DNA of 64,000 bases, taken from contig OZ010580.1 of assembly GCA_963932145.1 (NCBI GenBank), positions 6,748,603 through 6,812,602 of the forward strand, in the 5' to 3' direction. This DNA comes from Acanthosepion lycidas. Its lineage: Eukaryota > Mollusca > Cephalopoda > Sepiida > Sepiidae. Shown one piece after another: positions 63,286 to 64,000 of the stretch. The translations under genes were made by a program, and so were the position numbers. Within the stretch, counting starts at the first letter, position 1; every line of letters starts with the position of its first letter. Under the pieces are notes generated by a model. The model was not told the DNA's origin, ran no database searches, and saw only the letters and a program-made list of their open reading frames with translations.

Positions 63286-63296
63286 TGTAGATGACG
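63242..63296 (+). ncRNA. Hammerhead ribozyme candidate (type I), copy 2
   Basis: All conserved positions are present: CTGATGA (63253-63259), stem II GCTGT-GAA-ACAGC (63260-63272, 5 bp, G-C closing), GAAA (63273-63276), a 2-bp stem III AC/GT around TTTCT, and cleavage triplet GTC (63283-63285). Stem I starts with three pairs (ACA/TGT) and then continues with mismatches (CC/AG), as in natural hammerheads with an internal loop in stem I. Self-cleavage would be after 63285. The very short stem III is typical of mobile-element hammerheads that work best as dimers. Confidence 0.72.

Positions 63297-63298
<2 letters not shown>

Positions 63299-63328
<30 letters not shown>
63299..63328. repeat. (TA)n microsatellite
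   Basis: TA run between the hammerhead monomer and the LINE 3' end. Confidence 0.95.
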
Positions 63329-63331
<3 letters not shown>

Positions 63332-63334
63332 CGT

Positions 63335-63988
63335 CTTTCAGTTCAGTTTTTATGATTATGTTTCGTATGAGACAACAATCCTTCACGGGATTTGCAAATA
63401 AATCCACACGAAGGGCATACTCAAAGGTTGACCATCATATGGGCTGACCTATTAACCCGAGATTTAGTGTTAATTCTTAATTCTCTCAGATGGTTGAGAC
63501 GATTATTTTCAAAGTTAGTTATACCTCAGTAGCAGGTGCTTCTCCCGTTTGCTCGGTTTTCAATAGCAAGTACGAACTCCTGTATAGAGATGTTTGCAGC
63601 AATTAAATTGTATTTAAGTTATCCTTGAAGCGTAACAATGGACGGCCTATGTTAATCTTACCATGAAAAAGTTGGCTATGCATGAGGATTTTCGGCATCC
63701 AATCATCACTCATTCTGATGACATGAGCAGCCCATCTGAACCGTGATTGCACAAGAAAGGCTTCAATACCATAGACGCCATATTTGATGAAAAGATCAAG
63801 GTTAGAGATTTTGTTCTGCCGTGTATAACCGCATATTGAACGAAGACAGCGTTTATGAAAAGCATCAAGTTGATTGATGTGCGTCTTGTATGGCGGCCAC
63901 GATTCTGACCTATAAAGAAGTGTGGTGTGAATGACTGTGTCGATAGACACAGATTTTCGTTTTCAATGAAATCCCATGAACATCCCAT
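63335..63988 (-). mobile_element. LINE C-terminal fragment, second type, with zinc finger
   Basis: Minus-strand translation from 63950: TTLLYRSESWPPYKTHINQL, DAFHKRCLRSICGYTRQNKI, SNLDLFIKYG, VQSRFRWAAHVIRMSDDWMP and GRPLLRFKDNL: the post-RT tail with LLYG.E.W, F..RCLR.I and RW.GH..RM motifs. Further down, CPSCGFICKSREGLLSHTKH followed by NH (63355-63430) is a C2H2 zinc finger of the kind that closes these ORFs. The RT and endonuclease lie outside the window or are absent. A stop separates the two parts. Related fragment: 4660-5005. Confidence 0.85.
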
Positions 63989-64000
63989 AGGCGATGCTTT

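Overview
The window looks like non-coding nuclear DNA from a mollusc, most likely a cephalopod of the octopus type. The reasons are the mix of very long (TA)n and (TCTA)n microsatellites, many tRNA-headed SINE-like repeats, non-LTR retrotransposon fragments with mollusc-style reverse transcriptase tails, and many small Tc1/mariner derivatives. This assignment is inference from repeat composition; no host gene is available to confirm it. I found no credible host protein-coding exon. Every recognisable protein similarity belongs to a transposable element, and nearly all the longest open frames are translated microsatellites.

Layout. 1-6.0 kb: a LINE 3' fragment, a degenerate tandem repeat, a long (TCTA)n block, a second LINE type and a deleted Tc1/mariner copy with good terminal inverted repeats. 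6.0-11 kb: SINEs, LINE pieces, two foldback copies of a Pol III-type repeat (called S1 here) and a 36-bp tandem repeat. 11-20 kb: microsatellites, LINE reverse transcriptase pieces in both orientations, a GAA-rich minisatellite, and a 682-bp foldback element inserted in a LINE. 20.7-22.1 kb: an unusual array of about 21 units of 56 bp, each carrying a tRNA-like B-box/T-arm, running into what looks like its parent SINE tail. 22-33 kb: LINE pieces, a mariner copy, a tandemly triplicated tRNA-headed unit, (TA)n blocks with hairpin MITEs, and an RTE-like reverse transcriptase fragment. 33-47 kb: more palindromic mariner MITEs, mariner relics, a hammerhead-like motif, a U2 snRNA-like fragment and a GC-rich repeat. 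47-54 kb: a 5S rRNA-like pseudogene, SINEs, a jockey/CR1-like LINE tail and a 2-kb AT-rich foldback region. 54-60.6 kb: a nearly full-length but frame-broken APE-type LINE carrying an inserted repeat, then three S1 copies. 61-64 kb: a Tc1/mariner relic, two tandem hammerhead-ribozyme copies 293 bp apart, and a LINE C-terminus with a zinc finger.

How the parts relate. The window is a dense nest of elements within elements. Three themes stand out: (i) Pol III promoter pieces amplified in unusual ways (56-bp B-box array, S1 inverted pairs, tandem tRNA-headed unit); (ii) candidate self-cleaving hammerhead motifs, one of them in a tandem pair, as known for retrozymes and Penelope-like elements; (iii) palindromic TA-target transposons lying in or beside (TA)n tracts. 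All homology calls were made by eye, without alignment or search.
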